From the NCBI RefSeq assembly GCF_031128465.2, contig NZ_CP155618.1:2303501-2367500 (forward strand): a stretch of 64,000 nucleotides of DNA, in the 5' to 3' direction. Shown piece after piece: positions 1-9,615 of the stretch. Source of the stretch: Mariniflexile litorale (GTDB lineage: Bacteria; Bacteroidota; Bacteroidia; Flavobacteriales; Flavobacteriaceae). The notes beneath the pieces are model-generated. The model saw only the letters and a list, made by a program, of their open reading frames with translations. It did not search any database and was not told the origin of the DNA. A program made the position numbers and the translations under genes. Position 1 is the first letter of the stretch, and every line of letters begins with the position of its first letter.

Positions 1-1023
1 AAAATGTTAGCATTGGTAAAAGACGGGGCAACTATTTTTGTAAATAAGAAACCAAATAGCATCCCAGGAAAACATAGTGATAAAGACAAACAAGTATGGC
101 AAAAAGTAATTGATGAATTGTGGGGCGGACAAGGAGAATCACAATGGAAATTAGGTAAAGGGAAAGTAATTAAATTACCATATCTAGGAAATGATTTTTC
201 AGAATTTGGAATTCAACCAGATGTTATTTTAGCAAAAAAGGATGCAAATACAATTGCTTGGGCACATCGAGAAACGGCTAACGAACACGTTTATTTTCTT
301 TCAAATCAAGGAGAAGAAAAAAGACAGGTTGAGGTAGCGTTTAGGGTTTCAGGTAAAATACCCGAGTTATTTCATCCAATCACTAATAAAACAATGGGAT
401 TAAAAAACTGGAAGATTGAAAAAGGAAGAACCATTATTCCTTTGCAATTTGAAGCTAATGAATCTTATATTATTATATTTAAAGAAGCTACCAATAAAAA
501 AGATTCATATGGAAATCAAAATTGGTCAGAATTTAAAACAGTTCAAACTTTAAATGAAGATTGGAGGCTTCAATTTGATAAAGAATTTCATGGACCAGCG
601 AAACTTCTTGAAATAAATAAACTTTTCGATTGGAGTACGTCAACTAATGATAGTATAAAATATTACTCAGGAACTGCTAAATATTCCAAAACGTTCAATT
701 GGAAAGAAGCTTCAACATATAATTTACACTTGCAATTTCAAGAAATTAATAATATTGCAAGTATCGAAATAAATGGAAAAAATTGTGGAACGCTATGGAC
801 ATATCCATATCGAGTAAATATTTCTGAAGCTATTAAAAAAGGACAAAACACTCTCATTGTTAAGCTTACCAATACTTGGGCGAATAGATTAATAGGCGAT
901 CAAAAATTACTAGAAAAGGACCGATTAACATGGACGACAGCTCCGTTTAGATTAGAAGGAAACCCGTTGTTGAAATCGGGTTTGTTAGGAGATATTAAAA
1001 TAGTAAAAGAACAAAAACAATAA
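1..1023 (+). CDS. GH106-type alpha-L-rhamnosidase, C-terminal part (cut by window start)
   Basis: The reading frame is open from base 1, so this is the last 340 codons of a larger gene; the ATG at position 4 is internal. The sequence begins with a stretch around LVKDGATIFVNKKP and a following ELWG, which resembles the region after the catalytic barrel in GH106 rhamnosidases. The C-terminal 150 residues form a galactose-binding-like beta-sandwich, with INGKNCGTLWTYPYRVNIS and a closing TTAPFRLEGNPLLKSGLLG, a usual GH106 ending. GH106 enzymes remove terminal alpha-L-rhamnose from pectic side chains, usually in the periplasm. The catalytic residues lie outside the window, so activity cannot be judged. 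The next gene starts one base after the stop, which indicates an operon. Confidence 0.75.
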   Translation, partial: KMLALVKDGATIFVNKKPNSIPGKHSDKDKQVWQKVIDELWGGQGESQWKLGKGKVIKLPYLGNDFSEFGIQPDVILAKKDANTIAWAHRETANEHVYFLSNQGEEKRQVEVAFRVSGKIPELFHPITNKTMGLKNWKIEKGRTIIPLQFEANESYIIIFKEATNKKDSYGNQNWSEFKTVQTLNEDWRLQFDKEFHGPAKLLEINKLFDWSTSTNDSIKYYSGTAKYSKTFNWKEASTYNLHLQFQEINNIASIEINGKNCGTLWTYPYRVNISEAIKKGQNTLIVKLTNTWANRLIGDQKLLEKDRLTWTTAPFRLEGNPLLKSGLLGDIKIVKEQKQ

Positions 1024-1024
1024 A

Positions 1025-2464
1025 ATGAAAAAACACTTTATTATAACCGTTTTATGTTTGCTGGGAAGTTTTCAAATACATGCAGAAATAAAATTACCAG
1101 CCTTGTTTACAGACAATATGATGTTACAACAAGACATGGAAGCACCTATTTGGGGATGGGCGAATAAAAATGAAAAAATCACCATTCAAACGTCATGGGA
1201 TTCTAAAGTCTATGAAATAAAAACAGATAGCGATGGTAAATGGAAACTAAAAGTAAAAACGCCGAAAGCGGGATTTACAATTTATAGCATTACAGTTTCG
1301 CAGGGATCAGATTCAAAAACCATTAAAAACATTCTAATTGGTGAGGTTTGGTTATGTTCAGGACAATCCAACATGGAAATGCCTTTAAAAGGATTTACAG
1401 GGCAACCGGTTAAAGGTGGAAACGAAGCTATTGTGCATTCAACAAACCCGAATATTAGATTTATTAGTGTTCCTAGAGCTACCGTTTTAGAACCAAAAAA
1501 TGATTTTGAGGGTAAATGGGAAGTAGCATCACCACGAACTACAGGTAATTTTAGTGCCACGGCTTGGTATTTTGGCTCGTTACTTCAAGAAGTATTGCAA
1601 ATTCCTATTGGATTAGTTGAAGTGTCTTACGGAGGTTCTAATGCGGAGGCTTGGATGAATTCAGAAATGCTTAAAGATTTTAAAAATATTTCAATCCCTA
1701 AAAAGAAAGAAGATTTTAAAGAAGCCCCAAATCGTGAAGCAACCACGTTGTTTAATGGCATGCTATCACCAGTAATTGGTTACGGTATTAAAGGAGTTAT
1801 TTGGTATCAAGGAGAATCGAATCGTGACAGACCTTTCGAATATAAAGATTTGTTTAAAAAAATGGTATCTTCTTGGAGAGGGTTATGGAATCAAGGTGAG
1901 TTTCCGTTTTATTTTGCACAAATTGCCCCATTTGATTATACACGATATCATCCAAATGATTATTTAGAAAAATATAATTCAGCGTATTTAAGAGAAGCAC
2001 AATTAAAGGCTTCAAAAGAAATACCTAATTCAGGAATGGCTGTTTTAATGGATATCGGTGAAAAAGATAATATCCACCCAGTTGATAAATTAAAAGGAGG
2101 AAACCGTTTAGCATATTTAGCTTTGGCAAAAACTTATGGCATTCAAGGTTTTGAATATGAAAGCCCTGAGTTTAATGCGATGGAAATAAAAGGAAGTACT
2201 GTAACCGTCTCATTTAGTAATATACCAAATGGAATTACATCTTTTGGTGAAGAAGTAACTGGTTTCGAGATAGCTGGAAACGATAAAGTTTTTTATCCTG
2301 CTCAAACTGTTGTAAGAAGTAAATCGGTTATCATTTCTTCTCCAAGAGTAGAAAGTCCAGTAGCTGTCCGTTACTTATTTAAAGATTTTATAAACGCTGA
2401 AATTTTTAGCGTAGGAGGATTGCCCATGTCGTCTTTTAGAACGGATGATTGGTATAAAGAATAA
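1025..2464 (+). CDS. SASA-family (sialate O-acetylesterase-like) carbohydrate acetylesterase
   Basis: A 479-residue secreted esterase with a signal peptide ending near residue 20 (QIHA). The SASA/SGNH core is clear: GQSNMEMP carries the likely nucleophile Ser115, GVIWYQGESN is the conserved block III-like motif, and DNIHP supplies the likely catalytic His351. The N-terminal 100 residues form a small beta-domain that usually precedes this core. Family members remove O-acetyl groups from sialic acids or from plant polysaccharides; in a pectin locus, acetylated galacturonan or rhamnogalacturonan is the likelier substrate (inference from context). It sits between the GH106 gene and the DUF5703 gene with very short gaps, in one operon. 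Confidence 0.8.
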   Translation: MKKHFIITVLCLLGSFQIHAEIKLPALFTDNMMLQQDMEAPIWGWANKNEKITIQTSWDSKVYEIKTDSDGKWKLKVKTPKAGFTIYSITVSQGSDSKTIKNILIGEVWLCSGQSNMEMPLKGFTGQPVKGGNEAIVHSTNPNIRFISVPRATVLEPKNDFEGKWEVASPRTTGNFSATAWYFGSLLQEVLQIPIGLVEVSYGGSNAEAWMNSEMLKDFKNISIPKKKEDFKEAPNREATTLFNGMLSPVIGYGIKGVIWYQGESNRDRPFEYKDLFKKMVSSWRGLWNQGEFPFYFAQIAPFDYTRYHPNDYLEKYNSAYLREAQLKASKEIPNSGMAVLMDIGEKDNIHPVDKLKGGNRLAYLALAKTYGIQGFEYESPEFNAMEIKGSTVTVSFSNIPNGITSFGEEVTGFEIAGNDKVFYPAQTVVRSKSVIISSPRVESPVAVRYLFKDFINAEIFSVGGLPMSSFRTDDWYKE

Positions 2465-2485
2465 ATTTTGATTTAATTTTATAAA

Positions 2486-4819
2486 ATGAAGTACTTAATA
2501 ACTTGTCTGGTTTTGTTTTTATCGCTTTTTGTTAAAGCACAAATCCCAGTTCTTGAAAATTACAACCAAATTTGGACGATTCAAAGCAAAAATTCATCAG
2601 AATCCATGCCTTTAGGAGGTGGTGATATTGGAGTGAATGTTTGGGTAGAACAAGGCGATTTATATTTTTACTTTTCAAGAAGTGGCACGTTTGACGAGCA
2701 TAATACATTGTTGAAACTAGGGCGTGTTAAAGTTCAGTTAGAACCCAATCCATTTAAAGATAATGAAGGCTTTCGTCAGGAATTAAAATTGAAAGATGGT
2801 TATGTCTCAGTTTCTCAAAACAATACCAAAATAAAACTTTGGGTAGATGTTTTTAGTCCAGTTATTCATTTAGATGCAGTGAGTGATGTTCCTGTAAACA
2901 TGAAAGCTTCTTATGAAAGTTGGCGTTATAAAAATCGTGATGTTAAAGGGAAAGCAAATAATGCCAATTCCTATAAGTGGGCGCCACAAGGCGATATCAT
3001 CACGTATCAAGATTCTATTTCATTTGAGAATAATGCTGTAAAATTTTATCATAAAAACCGAGAAAACACCGTTTTTGATGTGGTAGTAGAGCAACAAAAA
3101 ATGGAATCGGTAAAAGATCAAATGATGAATCCGATAAAGAATCTAACTTTTGGGGGTATCATGAAAGGAAAAAATATGATGCCTGCAGGAACTTACGAAG
3201 GTGTTTATCAAGATACCGATTTTAAAGGTTTTAGTCTGAAAAGTGTTAAACCAAGTAAGAAGCATCAATTAGCATTGTTTTTGCATACGAAGCAAAATGA
3301 AAATATCAATTTGTGGAATGATGGATTACAGGATTTGGTATCTTCTTATAAATCCAAAGAAAAGAAAGCTGAAAAAAATACAACTACTTGGTGGAATAAT
3401 TTCTGGAATAGAAGTTTTATTTATATTAAAAAGAATAATGTCACCGAAAAAGATTCCGTTTATCAAATTGGGCAAAACTATCAATTGTTTCGCTATATGT
3501 TAGGTTGCAATGCCTATGGCAAGTATCCAACTAAATTCAATGGTGGATTATTCACTTATGATCCAGTTTATGTAAAATCAGATTTACCATTTACTCCAGA
3601 TTTTCGTAATTGGGGAGGTGGTACTATGACACAACAGAACCAACGTTTGGTGTATTTTCCTATGCTTAAAAGTGGTGATTTTGATATGATGGATTCGCAA
3701 TTGGATTATTATTTGAGTTTGCAAAAGAATGCCGAGTTACGCAGCGAAGTCTACTGGAATCATAAAGGGGCTTCATTTACCGAACAATTAGAAAACTTTG
3801 GATTACCAAATCCAGCTGAATACGATTGGAAGCGACCTGCAGATTACGACCCAGGTATGCAACATAATGCATGGCTAGAATATCAATGGGATACCGTTTT
3901 TGAGTTTTGTAAAATGATGTTAGAGCAAAATGAGTATGTCAATAAAGATGTTAAAAAGTATAATGGTTTTATCTTAAGTTGTCTTCGTTTTTTTGATGAA
4001 CACTACCAGTATTTAGCAAGAAAGCGTGGTAGAAAAACTCTAGATTCGAATGGTCATTTAGTACTGTATCCTGGCTCTGGTGTAGAAACTTATAAAATGT
4101 CTAACAATGCTAATAGTACCATTTCAGCTTTAAAAGTAATTTCAGAAAAGTTATTAAAAATATCTTCTAAAGATTTAACTCAAGAAGACATTGATTATAT
4201 AAAAGATTTTCAAACACGAATTCCACCTTTAAATTTTAGAGAAATCAACCATCAAAAAGTCATTGCGCCTGCAAAGTCATGGGAACGTATAAATAATACA
4301 GAACCAGCTCAATTATACCCTGTGTTTCCTTGGGAATTATATGGTGTTGGAAAACCAGATTTGGAAGTTGCTCAAAACACCTACTTTTTAGATGAAGATG
4401 TAAAAAGATTTAGAAGCCATGTAGGATGGAAACAGGATAATATTTTTGCAGCTAGATTAGGTTTAACCGATGAAGCTGCTAAATATAATCTATTAAAAAT
4501 GGCAGATTCAGGCAGACGATTTCCAGCGTTTTGGGGGCCAGGTTTTGATTGGGTTCCAGACCATAATTGGGGTGGTTCAGGTATGATTGGTATGCAAGAT
4601 ATGTTATTACAAGAAGCGGATGGTAAAATTCTGTTATTTCCTGCATGGCCAAAAGACTGGAATGTCCATTTTAAGTTACATGCGTCAAAAAATACAACGG
4701 TTGAAGCTGAACTTAAAAATGGAGCGGTTAACATTATAAAAGTTGTGCCAGAAGAAAGACGACAAGATGTTTTAAATATGTTAGAAATGACATCACAGGA
4801 AAAAATAAATTTAAATTAA
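2486..4819 (+). CDS. DUF5703-type putative (alpha/alpha)6 glycosidase
   Basis: A 777-residue protein with a cleavable signal peptide (SLFVKAQ, cleavage near residue 18). The N-terminal part has ESMPLGGGDIGVNVWVEQGD, the typical opening of the DUF5703 domain, a beta-sandwich also seen before GH95-like six-hairpin barrels. The middle and C-terminal parts are helical with conserved Trp and Asp/Glu stretches (PADYDPGMQHNAWLEYQWD; GPGFDWVPDHNWGGSG), consistent with an (alpha/alpha)6 barrel. No member's reaction is known to me, so the substrate is open; the location argues for a pectic side-chain exo-enzyme. Its stop codon abuts the next gene's ATG. The family call is fairly secure, the enzymatic function is inference. 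Confidence 0.6.
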   Translation: MKYLITCLVLFLSLFVKAQIPVLENYNQIWTIQSKNSSESMPLGGGDIGVNVWVEQGDLYFYFSRSGTFDEHNTLLKLGRVKVQLEPNPFKDNEGFRQELKLKDGYVSVSQNNTKIKLWVDVFSPVIHLDAVSDVPVNMKASYESWRYKNRDVKGKANNANSYKWAPQGDIITYQDSISFENNAVKFYHKNRENTVFDVVVEQQKMESVKDQMMNPIKNLTFGGIMKGKNMMPAGTYEGVYQDTDFKGFSLKSVKPSKKHQLALFLHTKQNENINLWNDGLQDLVSSYKSKEKKAEKNTTTWWNNFWNRSFIYIKKNNVTEKDSVYQIGQNYQLFRYMLGCNAYGKYPTKFNGGLFTYDPVYVKSDLPFTPDFRNWGGGTMTQQNQRLVYFPMLKSGDFDMMDSQLDYYLSLQKNAELRSEVYWNHKGASFTEQLENFGLPNPAEYDWKRPADYDPGMQHNAWLEYQWDTVFEFCKMMLEQNEYVNKDVKKYNGFILSCLRFFDEHYQYLARKRGRKTLDSNGHLVLYPGSGVETYKMSNNANSTISALKVISEKLLKISSKDLTQEDIDYIKDFQTRIPPLNFREINHQKVIAPAKSWERINNTEPAQLYPVFPWELYGVGKPDLEVAQNTYFLDEDVKRFRSHVGWKQDNIFAARLGLTDEAAKYNLLKMADSGRRFPAFWGPGFDWVPDHNWGGSGMIGMQDMLLQEADGKILLFPAWPKDWNVHFKLHASKNTTVEAELKNGAVNIIKVVPEERRQDVLNMLEMTSQEKINLN

Positions 4820-7297
4820 ATGAAACTTATAAAACACATATTAGGATGTTTACTGCTTTCTACAGCAGCACTATTAAACGTACAATGTCAAAGCAATAAT
4901 AAAACAGAAAAGCAAACTGTAAAAGTAGATTTCGATTTTTCAGGAAGAAAATTACAAGAAGTTCATGATCCTAATTATGAATCATGGGTTATTGAAGAAC
5001 AAACAGAAGTTGAAAAAACGTTCAATAATGTAAAAGTGAAATTAAAAGGTGCTTTTTCTTCAAATTGGTTCAAACTTGGAGTTAATGCACCACATTATAA
5101 CAGATTAGGAGCTGATGGTTTAGTAACTAGTGATAGTTTAGAAATGATAATCAGCGGGCTGAAAGCAGGAAAACATTCTTTACTTACTTTCCATAATACA
5201 TTTGATAAAATGGAAGCAAAAGTTTTTCCAGATATAAAAATTTATGTTAATGACAAGCTTACTGAAACGGTACAACCAACAAATAGAAAATTTTCAAAAA
5301 TAGAAGCAGCAACGGCATATATTACTTTTAAAGCTGAAACAGACAAAGATGTTGTTATTCGATTTGTGATGGATTTAGATGCAGAGCATCAACGTTCAAC
5401 CTTTTATATTTGGCAAATGGTCATTAATGGTTTTGAAATAGATACACCAGATATTAAAAAGCAAGCGCATACACCATTTCCAGAATCAAAAGATGAACAT
5501 GTTGTATTTAATGGAGATTCAAAATTAAAATGGCAATCACCAAAAGGAACAGTGTCTCATAAATTATACTTTGGAACTAATGAGCAAGCGATTAAAAATG
5601 CAGATAAAAAAGCTTCAGAATTTAAAGGAGAGTTAACTGAAAATGAATTTGCTATAAATGATTTATACAGCATGACAACTTACTATTGGCGCGTTGATGA
5701 GGTTAATAAAAAGGGAGAAATAACCCAAGGGAATGTATGGTCGTTTAAACCTGCACAATTAGCATTTCCAGAAGCTGAAGGTTATGGGCGTTTTGCTATT
5801 GGTGGCCGTGGCGGTAAAGTTGTTGAAGTAACCAATTTAAATGATGATGGTCCAGGGAGTTTAAGAGATGCAGTAAATCAAGAAATTGGACCACGAACCA
5901 TCGTTTTCAACGTTTCGGGAAATATAGAATTAAAATCAAGATTAGTTATCAATCAACCTTATATTACTGTTGCGGGACAAACAGCTCCTGGAGAAGGGGT
6001 TACAATTACAAGAGCGCCAGTGGGTTTAACAGGTAATGAAGGCATTGTTCGCTTTTTAAAAGTGAGAATAGGTTCAGGAACCACATATGATGGTATGGGG
6101 CTTACAGGTGCAAACCATAGTATTATAGACCATTGTTCGATTAGTTGGACCATAGATGAATCGTTTAGTTCCCGAGGTGCACATAATATAACATTGCAAC
6201 GTACTCTAATATCTGAAGCTTTAAATCTTGCGGGTCACGATAAATATGGGTCAGGAGCCATGCACGGTTATGCAGCAACTATTGGTGGCGATATAGGAAG
6301 TTTTCATCATAATTTATTATCTCATAATTATGGGCGAAATTGGAGTTTAGGAGGCGGTTTAAATGGCGATGGTTATTACTCAGGTAAATTAGATCTTAGA
6401 AATAACGTAGTTTATAACTGGGGAAAACGAACCACAGATGGTGGAGCAAATGAAGTAAATTTTGTTAATAATTATTATAAACCAGGAGCAAGCACAAAAT
6501 TCTTTTATGCATTAAAAGTTCAACACGAAGGTGTTGGTAAAGGGAAACAACAGTACTTTTTTGATGGAAATGTGATGCCAGGGTATTTTGATGAATCTTC
6601 ACAAGAAAAAGGGAAAACAATCCAAATAAGTGAAGGAGCCATAGTCGATTTTGAAACCTTTGTAGAAAAACCATTCTTCGAGTCTTATGTCACTACACAA
6701 TCTGCTAGTGCAGCTTATAAAAATGTATTATCTGATGTTGGTGCTAATCAACCATTTTTTGATAAACATGATACTCGTATTTTAGATGAAACTCTTAAAG
6801 GGACTTATACATATAAAGGAAGTAAAAGTGGGTTTCCTGGTATGATAGATACAGAAAAAGATGCTGGTGGATTTCCAGAGTATGCAAGTGAAACACGTCC
6901 TGAACATTGGGATACAGACCACGACGGTTTACCAAATTGGTGGGAGCAAGTTCATGGATTAAATGAAAATTCTGCTAAAGGTGATTTTTCAGAATCCAAC
7001 TCAGATAATGACAAAGATGGTTTTACACAATTAGAAGATTATTTAAATTGGATGGCACAACCACATTATTTTATCAATTTAGGAGAACATATTGAATTGG
7101 ATTTAATTGATTATTTTATGGGGTATGAATTAAATCCAGAATACAGTGTTTCAATTGTGGAAAATGGAAAAGTAGCATTAAATAAAGAAAAGCTTCAGTT
7201 TAAAACAGATAAAAAAGGATTAGCATCTTTTGTTATAAAAGTAAAAGACGCTGAAGGAGACTCGATGAGTCGTACAATAAATGTATATGTAAAATAA
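4820..7297 (+). CDS. Multidomain PL1 pectate lyase, probable lipoprotein
   Basis: An 825-residue protein. Cys23 follows a hydrophobic signal (LLNVQC), a non-ideal lipobox, so lipid anchoring is likely but not certain. Residues about 35-215 form a beta-sandwich module, about 220-310 a fibronectin-like domain, and about 315-640 the PL1 right-handed beta-helix. PL1 hallmarks are FPEAEGYG, GGRGGKVVEVTNL, GPGSLRDAV, ITVAGQTAPGEG, IIDHCSISW and the stacked NNVVYNW/VNNYYKPG turns. Near residues 695-740 Asp-rich DTDHDGLPNWWEQ and SDNDKDGFTQLEDY resemble EF-hand/thrombospondin calcium loops, followed by a C-terminal Ig-like segment. PL1 enzymes cleave alpha-1,4-galacturonan by beta-elimination with calcium. 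It has an N-terminal extension absent from the other two PL1 proteins of this locus. Confidence 0.88.
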   Translation: MKLIKHILGCLLLSTAALLNVQCQSNNKTEKQTVKVDFDFSGRKLQEVHDPNYESWVIEEQTEVEKTFNNVKVKLKGAFSSNWFKLGVNAPHYNRLGADGLVTSDSLEMIISGLKAGKHSLLTFHNTFDKMEAKVFPDIKIYVNDKLTETVQPTNRKFSKIEAATAYITFKAETDKDVVIRFVMDLDAEHQRSTFYIWQMVINGFEIDTPDIKKQAHTPFPESKDEHVVFNGDSKLKWQSPKGTVSHKLYFGTNEQAIKNADKKASEFKGELTENEFAINDLYSMTTYYWRVDEVNKKGEITQGNVWSFKPAQLAFPEAEGYGRFAIGGRGGKVVEVTNLNDDGPGSLRDAVNQEIGPRTIVFNVSGNIELKSRLVINQPYITVAGQTAPGEGVTITRAPVGLTGNEGIVRFLKVRIGSGTTYDGMGLTGANHSIIDHCSISWTIDESFSSRGAHNITLQRTLISEALNLAGHDKYGSGAMHGYAATIGGDIGSFHHNLLSHNYGRNWSLGGGLNGDGYYSGKLDLRNNVVYNWGKRTTDGGANEVNFVNNYYKPGASTKFFYALKVQHEGVGKGKQQYFFDGNVMPGYFDESSQEKGKTIQISEGAIVDFETFVEKPFFESYVTTQSASAAYKNVLSDVGANQPFFDKHDTRILDETLKGTYTYKGSKSGFPGMIDTEKDAGGFPEYASETRPEHWDTDHDGLPNWWEQVHGLNENSAKGDFSESNSDNDKDGFTQLEDYLNWMAQPHYFINLGEHIELDLIDYFMGYELNPEYSVSIVENGKVALNKEKLQFKTDKKGLASFVIKVKDAEGDSMSRTINVYVK

Positions 7298-7304
7298 ATT
7301 AATT

Positions 7305-9323
7305 ATGAAAAAGAGCTTAGTTTTAATATGTGTATCACTGTCATTTAATAGTCTCGTTATTGGTCAAAACAAAGGTTTAGTAGCCAACTCCAACAGTCCT
7401 TATACCAAATTGCAAAGTCTAGATTTACAAGATGTAACATGGACGAATGGTTTTTGGAAAGAACAGTTTGATGTGGAAACCCAAAATACAATACCTTTTA
7501 TGTGGGATTTATATCACAATGATTCTATTAGTCACGCGTATGCAAATTTTAAAATAGCTGCTGGGTTAATGAAGGGCAAGCATGCAGGACCTTCATTTCA
7601 TGACGGCGATTTTTATAAAATATTAGAGGGAATGGCCTCAGCTTACGCAGTTACCAAAAACCCTGAGTTAAACAAGCAAATGGATGAAGCCATTGCTATG
7701 TTTACCAAAGTCCAAAGAGCCGATGGTTATATTAACACGCCAGTTTTAATTGAAGAACGTTGGGGTACTTTAGGTCCTGAAGAACTTAAAAAACAATTAG
7801 GTTTTGAGAAGTATAATATGGGGCATTTAATGACTTCAGCTTGTATACATTACAGAGCAACGGGTAAAACTAGCTTTTTAGAAGTTGCTAAAGGTGTTGC
7901 AGATTTTTTATATGATTTTTATAAAAAAGCATCACCAGAATTGGCACGAAATGCTATATGTCCATCACATTACATGGGTATTGTAGAAATGTATCGCACG
8001 GTTAAAGATCCACGTTATTTAGAACTAGCAAATAATTTAATAGATATTAGAGGCACTACAAATGATGGAACCGATGATAACCAAGATAGAATCCCGTTTA
8101 GAGAGCAAACAAATGCTATGGGTCATGCCGTAAGAGCTAATTATTTATATGCAGGTATAGCCGATTTATATGCTGAAACAGGCGAGGAAAAATTAATGGA
8201 TAACCTTAAATCTATATGGGAAGATGTGGTGTACAGAAAAATGTATATTACAGGAGGCTGTGGTGCTTTATATGATGGTGTTTCTCCTGATGGAACTTCA
8301 TATAACCCCAAAGATGTTCAAAAAATACATCAAGCCTACGGTAGGCCGTTTCAATTACCAAATGCTACAGCACACACTGAAACGTGCGCTAATATTGGAA
8401 ATGTACTTTGGAATTGGCGCATGTTACAACTTACAGGAGATGCTAAATATACAGATGTTATGGAATTAGCACTTTACAATAGTGTACTATCTGGTATAAG
8501 TCTTGAAGGAACCGAGTTTTGTTATAACAATCCTTTAAATGTATCAGATAATTTACCTTTTAAACAACGATGGGGAAGCGAACGCGAAGGGTATATTGCA
8601 TGGTCAAATTGTTGTGCACCAAATGTAACACGAACTTTGGCTCAGGTTAATAATTATGCTTATAATGTTTCAAAAGAAGGATTATATGTTAATTTGTATG
8701 GAAGCAATCATTTAAAAACAAAAACTTTAAAAGGAGAAAACATAGAAATAGAACAGCAAACCAATTACCCTTGGGATGGTAAAGTTGTTTTAAAAATCAC
8801 AAAAGCACCAAAAGGAGATTATGCTATTTTATTAAGAATACCAGGATGGAGCCGAGGAGCAACAGTTTCTGTAAATAATGGTTTAATTCAAGAAGAAGTA
8901 GTTACGGGATCCTATACAAAACTTTCAAAAAAATGGAAAAAAGGTGATGTAATAGAACTTAATATACCTATGCCAGTAGAGTTGATGCAAGCAAATCCGT
9001 TGGTAGAAGAAACAAAAAATCAAGTAGCTGTAAAGCGTGGTCCCATTGTATATTGTTTAGAAACCGAAGACATATCTAAAAAAGTAGATATAAATACGAT
9101 TGTATTGGATGTGAACTCTAATTTCACAACAGATAAAATAAATATTAATAATAGAGATTTCATTACTATCAAGGCAAAAGCGTTTTTAGATAGTGGTAAT
9201 TGGGAGAAATCCTTATACCAACCAATTTCAATAAATAAACAACAGGTTGGAATAACTTTGGTGCCCTATTTTGCATGGGGAAATCGGTCAAAAGGTGAAA
9301 TGACCGTTTGGATGCCGTATTAA
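7305..9323 (+). CDS. GH127-type beta-L-arabinofuranosidase (DUF1680)
   Basis: A 672-residue secreted protein with a signal peptide ending near VIGQ (residue 21). It has the (alpha/alpha)6 GH127 core, with QRADGYINTP, YNMGHLM and the zinc-thiolate catalytic signature: Glu359-Thr-Cys361 (HTETCANIG) and the vicinal Cys436-Cys437 (SNCCAPN). In the characterised bifidobacterial GH127 enzyme the equivalent Glu and Cys residues bind zinc and one Cys is the nucleophile. Family activity is mostly beta-L-arabinofuranosidase; in the RG-II system of Bacteroides a GH127 member acts on aceric acid, so the exact sugar is open. It is the last gene of its operon, followed by a strong terminator. Confidence 0.85.
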   Translation: MKKSLVLICVSLSFNSLVIGQNKGLVANSNSPYTKLQSLDLQDVTWTNGFWKEQFDVETQNTIPFMWDLYHNDSISHAYANFKIAAGLMKGKHAGPSFHDGDFYKILEGMASAYAVTKNPELNKQMDEAIAMFTKVQRADGYINTPVLIEERWGTLGPEELKKQLGFEKYNMGHLMTSACIHYRATGKTSFLEVAKGVADFLYDFYKKASPELARNAICPSHYMGIVEMYRTVKDPRYLELANNLIDIRGTTNDGTDDNQDRIPFREQTNAMGHAVRANYLYAGIADLYAETGEEKLMDNLKSIWEDVVYRKMYITGGCGALYDGVSPDGTSYNPKDVQKIHQAYGRPFQLPNATAHTETCANIGNVLWNWRMLQLTGDAKYTDVMELALYNSVLSGISLEGTEFCYNNPLNVSDNLPFKQRWGSEREGYIAWSNCCAPNVTRTLAQVNNYAYNVSKEGLYVNLYGSNHLKTKTLKGENIEIEQQTNYPWDGKVVLKITKAPKGDYAILLRIPGWSRGATVSVNNGLIQEEVVTGSYTKLSKKWKKGDVIELNIPMPVELMQANPLVEETKNQVAVKRGPIVYCLETEDISKKVDINTIVLDVNSNFTTDKININNRDFITIKAKAFLDSGNWEKSLYQPISINKQQVGITLVPYFAWGNRSKGEMTVWMPY

Positions 9324-9380
9324 ATTAATTTAGTGATCCTTATTGTAAGTAAGCGCAACATTTAAAAACAGTAATTGTTT

Positions 9381-9407
9381 TTAATAAATTTAATAAATTT
9401 AATAAAT
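9381..9407. repeat. Three tandem copies of the 9-mer TTAATAAAT
   Basis: Three exact head-to-tail copies of TTAATAAAT lie between a weak A/T hairpin (9364-9382) and the terminator behind the GH127 gene. The unit is pure A/T and may be a slippage product; no function is evident. Confidence 0.6.
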
Positions 9408-9411
9408 ATTT

Positions 9412-9448
9412 AAAAAAGTTCATTGCTTTATAGCAGTGAACTTTTTTT
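9412..9448 (+). terminator. Rho-independent terminator after GH127
   Basis: An A-run leads into GTTCATTGCT, a short TTAT loop and AGCAGTGAAC, then seven T residues. The stem is ten pairs with one G-T wobble. It separates the first operon from susC. The rest of the 292-base gap 9324-9615 holds an A/T hairpin and the 9-mer repeat; I could not identify a good TAnnTTTG promoter for susC in it. Confidence 0.85.
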
Positions 9449-9615
9449 ATGAAATAATATTTTAAGGGTAGAAAACACATTTACAAAATCGATCGCCGTT
9501 CAAAAATAGCACTTAAATATTATTAAATTAATAATCTTAGCATTTTAATAGTAGGTGTTCCGTAACCTGCTGTCATTAAATTAACTAACTAAATAATTAA
9601 ACTAAACAAACAAGT

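Noticed and set aside
1-24. ATG at position 4 as a true gene start
   Set aside because: The protein starting there lacks a signal peptide and a catalytic barrel and matches only the C-terminal part of GH106; the frame is open to base 1.
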